From NCBI GenBank assembly GCA_029262835.1, contig JAJCYQ010000046.1, forward strand, positions 78,714 to 142,713: a stretch of 64,000 bases of DNA. The letters are read 5' to 3'. Positions 61,503-64,000 of the stretch are shown piece by piece; the first letter of the stretch is position 1, and the number at the start of each line of letters is the position of its first letter. The stretch comes from Bacteroidota bacterium (GTDB taxonomy: Bacteria > Bacteroidota > Rhodothermia > Rhodothermales > UBA10348). The notes beneath the pieces are model-generated. The model was not told the DNA's origin and did not search any database. It saw only the letters and a list, made by a program, of their open reading frames with translations. The translations under genes and the position numbers were made by a program.

Positions 61503-61955
61503 TTGAAAAACAGTGTATTGAACGTGGGGTTGGTGGTCGCCGTTGCCCTTGTGGGCATTCTGGCGTGGGCGTTTTTCAGCCGTGTTTCTACCGAGCGCCC
61601 GGATCCAAGACGATTGGACGGGGAGGACGTTCGAGCGTCGGATATCATCCAGATAGAGGTCTTGAACGGCTGCGGAGTGGAGGGTATTGCCCGGTCAGTC
61701 CGCGATTACTACGTGGAGCTGGGATTCGATGTCGTTGCCGTGGATAATTATTCCCGCATGGACGTAGAGAACACGTTCGTCATAGACCGGTCCGGAAACA
61801 ACGACACGGCCCGGCAGGTTGCCTTGGCTATAGGTATCCCCGATTCCACCATCGTGGTAGACATCAAGCCTGAATATTATCTGGATGCGGTTGTCGTTCT
61901 GGGGCGTGACTATGCTGACCTGAGTCCCTTCACTCAAGGCGAAAAAAAAAGATAG
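61503..61955 (+). CDS. LytR C-terminal domain protein, membrane-anchored
   Basis: The 150-residue protein starts at TTG (61503) after GGAAG and has an N-terminal transmembrane helix (LVVAVALVGILAWAFF). The rest is a LytR_C domain, with IQIEVLNGCGVEGIARSV and DTARQVALAIGI, as found at the end of LytR-CpsA-Psr proteins but here without the ligase domain. It is probably an envelope protein of unknown action. Its last codons run through nine consecutive A residues, and the rsfS frame is open just after them. Confidence 0.88.
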   Translation: MKNSVLNVGLVVAVALVGILAWAFFSRVSTERPDPRRLDGEDVRASDIIQIEVLNGCGVEGIARSVRDYYVELGFDVVAVDNYSRMDVENTFVIDRSGNNDTARQVALAIGIPDSTIVVDIKPEYYLDAVVVLGRDYADLSPFTQGEKKR

Positions 61956-61995
61956 AGGTATTGATCTGAGTACATCCACAACGCATTCCGACCTC

Positions 61996-62427
61996 ATGCC
62001 GGGTCGGGACGAAAAGAAAATCCGCAGCGGCCAGGAATCGGCCAAGACGCTGGCCAGGGGGGCTGTGGATGCCATTCTGGAGAAGAAAGGGCGTGATATT
62101 GTCGTACTCGATATGCACGAAGTCAGCGGGGTGGCTGACATTTTCCTTATTGCCACGGGCGACTCAGACCAGCAGATCCGGGCCATAACCGATTCGGTAC
62201 GCGTGAAACTGAAAGAGACGTGCCACGAGCGTCCCTGGCATGTGGAAGGAACGGACCACTACCAATGGGTCGTGTTGGATTACGTGGATGTTGTTGTTCA
62301 CGTTTTCCACCCGGAAAAGCGCGACTTCTATGACCTGGAGCGTCTATGGGGAGATGCACCGCGTGAGGAAGTCCCCGATGAGGCGGCTGCAGGAGACGTG
62401 CAGCTGCTCGTGGAGGACGCCCCGTGA
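61996..62427 (+). CDS. rsfS: Ribosome silencing factor RsfS
   Basis: This 143-residue protein is of the DUF143/RsfS family. It binds uL14 and stops subunit joining when cells slow down. The typical parts are VVLDMHEVSGVADIFLIATG, HYQWVVLDYVDVVVHVF and FYDLERLWGDA. I give the ATG at 61996; the frame is open upstream to 61924, and a ribosome site AGAGGT (61954-61959) precedes a CTG at 61966, so a non-ATG start is possible. The stop overlaps the next start (GTGA). Confidence 0.93.
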   Translation: MPGRDEKKIRSGQESAKTLARGAVDAILEKKGRDIVVLDMHEVSGVADIFLIATGDSDQQIRAITDSVRVKLKETCHERPWHVEGTDHYQWVVLDYVDVVVHVFHPEKRDFYDLERLWGDAPREEVPDEAAAGDVQLLVEDAP

Positions 62428-62927
62428 GGCCGCGTCATGTCATAGCGCCATTTTTCGCCGTGGTTCTGGCCGGATGCGCAGCGCTACCCCAAAGCACCGT
62501 GGAGCCTGAAGAACAGTTTGGACACCGTGTACCGGGTACCACGGAGGACGGTCGGGTGACCATATCGATCAATCCTCCGGAGGATGCCGTCGAGTATCGT
62601 TTTTTTGACGCTCTGTATGAGGATGTCGTTTTTCGGCCTGCTCCAGTGAGCGTTGATAACCAGGCGGATGGTGTTTCCGTGGAAGTACTCGTCAAAGGTG
62701 CATTCCCGGACAGCTGTTCGGAACTGCATGATGTGAGCCAGGAGCGCTCTGGACACATTGTCACCGCAACGCTCATCATGCGGCGACCATCCGGTTCGGT
62801 CTGCGCCACGGTGCTTCGCCCTTACCGGTTTTACATGATGCTGAGCGGCAGCTATACGCCGGGCGCCTACACGGTGACACTGAACGGGCGCACCCACAAT
62901 TTCGTTGTACCGGAGCCACGATCATGA
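62424..62927 (+). CDS. Hypothetical lipoprotein
   Basis: The 167-residue protein starts with GTG at 62424, overlapping the rsfS stop. It has a perfect lipobox (LAGC, Cys18) followed by a beta-rich region with strands such as GRVTISINPP and GHIVTATLIMRR; two cysteines (in DSCSEL and SVCATV) could form a disulfide. Ig-like or transthyretin-like folding is possible. No family is recognised. It overlaps the next gene's start by four bases. Confidence 0.75.
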   Translation: MRPRHVIAPFFAVVLAGCAALPQSTVEPEEQFGHRVPGTTEDGRVTISINPPEDAVEYRFFDALYEDVVFRPAPVSVDNQADGVSVEVLVKGAFPDSCSELHDVSQERSGHIVTATLIMRRPSGSVCATVLRPYRFYMMLSGSYTPGAYTVTLNGRTHNFVVPEPRS

Positions 62928-63775
62928 GGCGTGTCCAGGACGTTTTCGTGCGGGCTTTGGCTGTGTTATTGCCGTTGCTGCTCCTGGCTGCTGCCCTGAA
63001 CAGGGGAGGCGCTCCAGCCTTCTCGACCGGTGCGCCCGGCGAGGGGACGTGTGCGGCGTGCCACACTGGAAACCCGCTCAATGATCCGGCAGGTTCTTTG
63101 CAACTGGTGGCACCGGATACCTACGCGCCGGGTGAAACGATTGAGGTTACCGTTCGAGCAGCGCGTCCTGGTGCCGCCCGGTTCGGCTTCCAGATTACGG
63201 CGCAGGACGGAGCGGGAAACCCGGTAGGAACGTTTGACGTGTCGGCGGACAATATCCAGTTGGCACTCGGAAGTCCCGACCACGTCACACATGCCCCGGC
63301 GGCCGACAGTAACGGTGAATTCGAATGGGCCATCCCGTGGGAGGCTCCGGCCGTCGGTGCCGGTGAGGTGGTATTCTACGCAGCCGCCAATATGGCCAAT
63401 GCCGACTTTTCAACGACGGGCGATTTCATCTACACGGTTCAACGCGGCCTCGAACAAGGCGGCGCCACAAACTCCGATCGGCTGGACGATGCGTTTCCAG
63501 CACGGTTTTCGGTAGGCGCGGCGTATCCCAATCCGGTGGCTGCCCACGAGCGGCTCCTGATACCGGTCGATGGCCGCCCGGACGGACGAGTTCATGTCCA
63601 GGTTTATGATCTCGAGGGAAGGCAGATTCCTGTCATCACGCCCGATGCGCACGCTGAGAGTCTTGCAGCGGGACGAGTGGCCATCGAAACGGGCAGTCTT
63701 GTCCCCGGCGTCTACATGGCGCGCATTCTCGAGGGAAGGGCTGTCCACACGACTCCTTTCGTCGTCATGCGGTGA
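62924..63775 (+). CDS. T9SS-exported protein with reelin-like domain and one CxxCH site
   Basis: The 283-residue protein has a signal peptide, then GEGTCAACHTGNPLND, in which Cys43, Cys46 and His47 form a CxxCH haem-c motif. A reelin/choice-of-anchor-V-like beta domain (about 60-175, GETIEVTVRAARPGAARFGF) follows. The last ~85 residues from AYPNPVAAHERLLIP to TTPFVVMR are a T9SS type A sorting domain. This combination is known in Bacteroidota secreted proteins. Whether haem is attached before T9SS export is unknown. A weak hairpin at 63786-63807 may end the unit. Confidence 0.88.
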   Translation: MRRVQDVFVRALAVLLPLLLLAAALNRGGAPAFSTGAPGEGTCAACHTGNPLNDPAGSLQLVAPDTYAPGETIEVTVRAARPGAARFGFQITAQDGAGNPVGTFDVSADNIQLALGSPDHVTHAPAADSNGEFEWAIPWEAPAVGAGEVVFYAAANMANADFSTTGDFIYTVQRGLEQGGATNSDRLDDAFPARFSVGAAYPNPVAAHERLLIPVDGRPDGRVHVQVYDLEGRQIPVITPDAHAESLAAGRVAIETGSLVPGVYMARILEGRAVHTTPFVVMR

Positions 63776-63844
63776 AGGCCTTCCAGGGCCGTGCAATAAC
63801 ACGCCCTGCGCATGCTCAGGGTCGGTTCTGGTTTCGTCTTCAAA

Positions 63845-64000
63845 GCCCGTTGAAGAAGTAGCGGACCTCTCGTTCGGAGCGCCATGACAGCAGATTCAAG
63901 GAGTCACGACGTCTGCATAGCCATAGCTACGCATAGGAGTGACGACACAAAAGATGCTGTCATGCCGCCCGAACCCAAAGGGAGCGAGGGGGTTGCGGGC
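63845..64000. repeat. Second palindromic element, cut by the window edge
   Basis: GCCCGTTGAAGAA (63845-63857) equals, on the opposite strand, the right end of the element at 61242-61396. Inside, a 20/21-base imperfect inverted repeat (63872-63892 and 63955-63974; perfect over CATGACAGCA) surrounds a centre with two GCATAG copies and an imperfect 11-base direct repeat. The interior differs from the first element, so they may be relatives sharing an end or only similar. The 225 bases after 63775 hold no gene that I can support. Confidence 0.45.

Noticed and set aside
63786..63807. Terminator after the CxxCH protein
   Set aside because: The stem AGGGC(c)GTG/CACGCCCT has a bulge and no T-run follows, so it is too weak to call.
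1..64000. tRNA, rRNA or riboswitch genes
   Set aside because: The gaps between genes are short and I saw no cloverleaf or conserved RNA sequence in them.

Overview
The window looks like a chromosome segment of a Rhodothermales/Balneolales-type relative of the Bacteroidota. The evidence is moderately high GC, TonB-dependent receptors with carboxypeptidase-regulatory-like N-termini, type IX secretion (T9SS) sorting tails, a PorV/PorQ protein, a T9SS plug-type lipoprotein, a short Hc1-like histone, and at least one promoter of the Bacteroidota form (TTG, 19 bp, near-TAnnTTTG). This placement is inferred from gene families, not from rRNA. I saw no tRNA, rRNA, CRISPR array or phage. Gene density is high and many starts overlap the previous stop. 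No gene-free stretch exceeds about 300 bases.

Layout. 1-1646 (minus): cysS and the start of a coupled unknown gene. 1784-6528 (plus): ECF sigma factor, small membrane protein, anchored Spy/CpxP-like protein, then a MacA/MacB-type efflux system; this resembles a CnrYXH-style sensor module. 6545-10295 (minus): dnaE and yidD. 10385-11437: an amino-acid-kinase-like protein and an Hc1-like histone with clear promoter and terminator. 11490-19532 (plus): envelope proteins, including a DUF3078 barrel, a membrane-embedded zincin, a T9SS plug-type lipoprotein, a metzincin-like lipoprotein and an MFS carrier. 19560-27630 (minus): a secreted TPR-CHAT protein, a TonB receptor, an esterase-like lipoprotein and archaeal-type proS. 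27824-30667 (plus): a repeat-rich basic lipoprotein and a FadL-type porin.

30671-52991 is the most coherent block: a sugar-porter MFS, a FucP-type MFS, a LacI-family regulator, a GH3 glucosidase, two GH16 beta-glucanases, a T9SS-exported multi-domain protein that may bind glycan, a TonB receptor, a very large secreted protein, a PorV/PorQ protein and a parvulin lipoprotein. Five near-identical palindromes (core TGAAAACSTTTTCA) lie before the FucP carrier, the regulator, the multi-domain protein (two copies) and the second GH16 gene; a sixth spans the GH3 start codon. I read this as a LacI-controlled beta-glucan (laminarin-like) utilisation regulon that has a TonB receptor but no SusD homologue. 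The likely flow is surface GH16 cleavage, uptake by the receptor, periplasmic GH3 hydrolysis, and import of glucose or short oligomers by the MFS carriers.

53035-63775 holds conserved genes: a UbiB-like kinase with a helical partner, a MoeB-rhodanese fusion, a phosphoesterase, mltG, chorismate mutase, tsaD, a LytR_C-domain protein, rsfS and a T9SS-exported protein with one CxxCH site. A MITE-like palindromic element sits exactly at a stop codon near 61250, and a second palindromic element sharing a 13-base end lies at the right edge.
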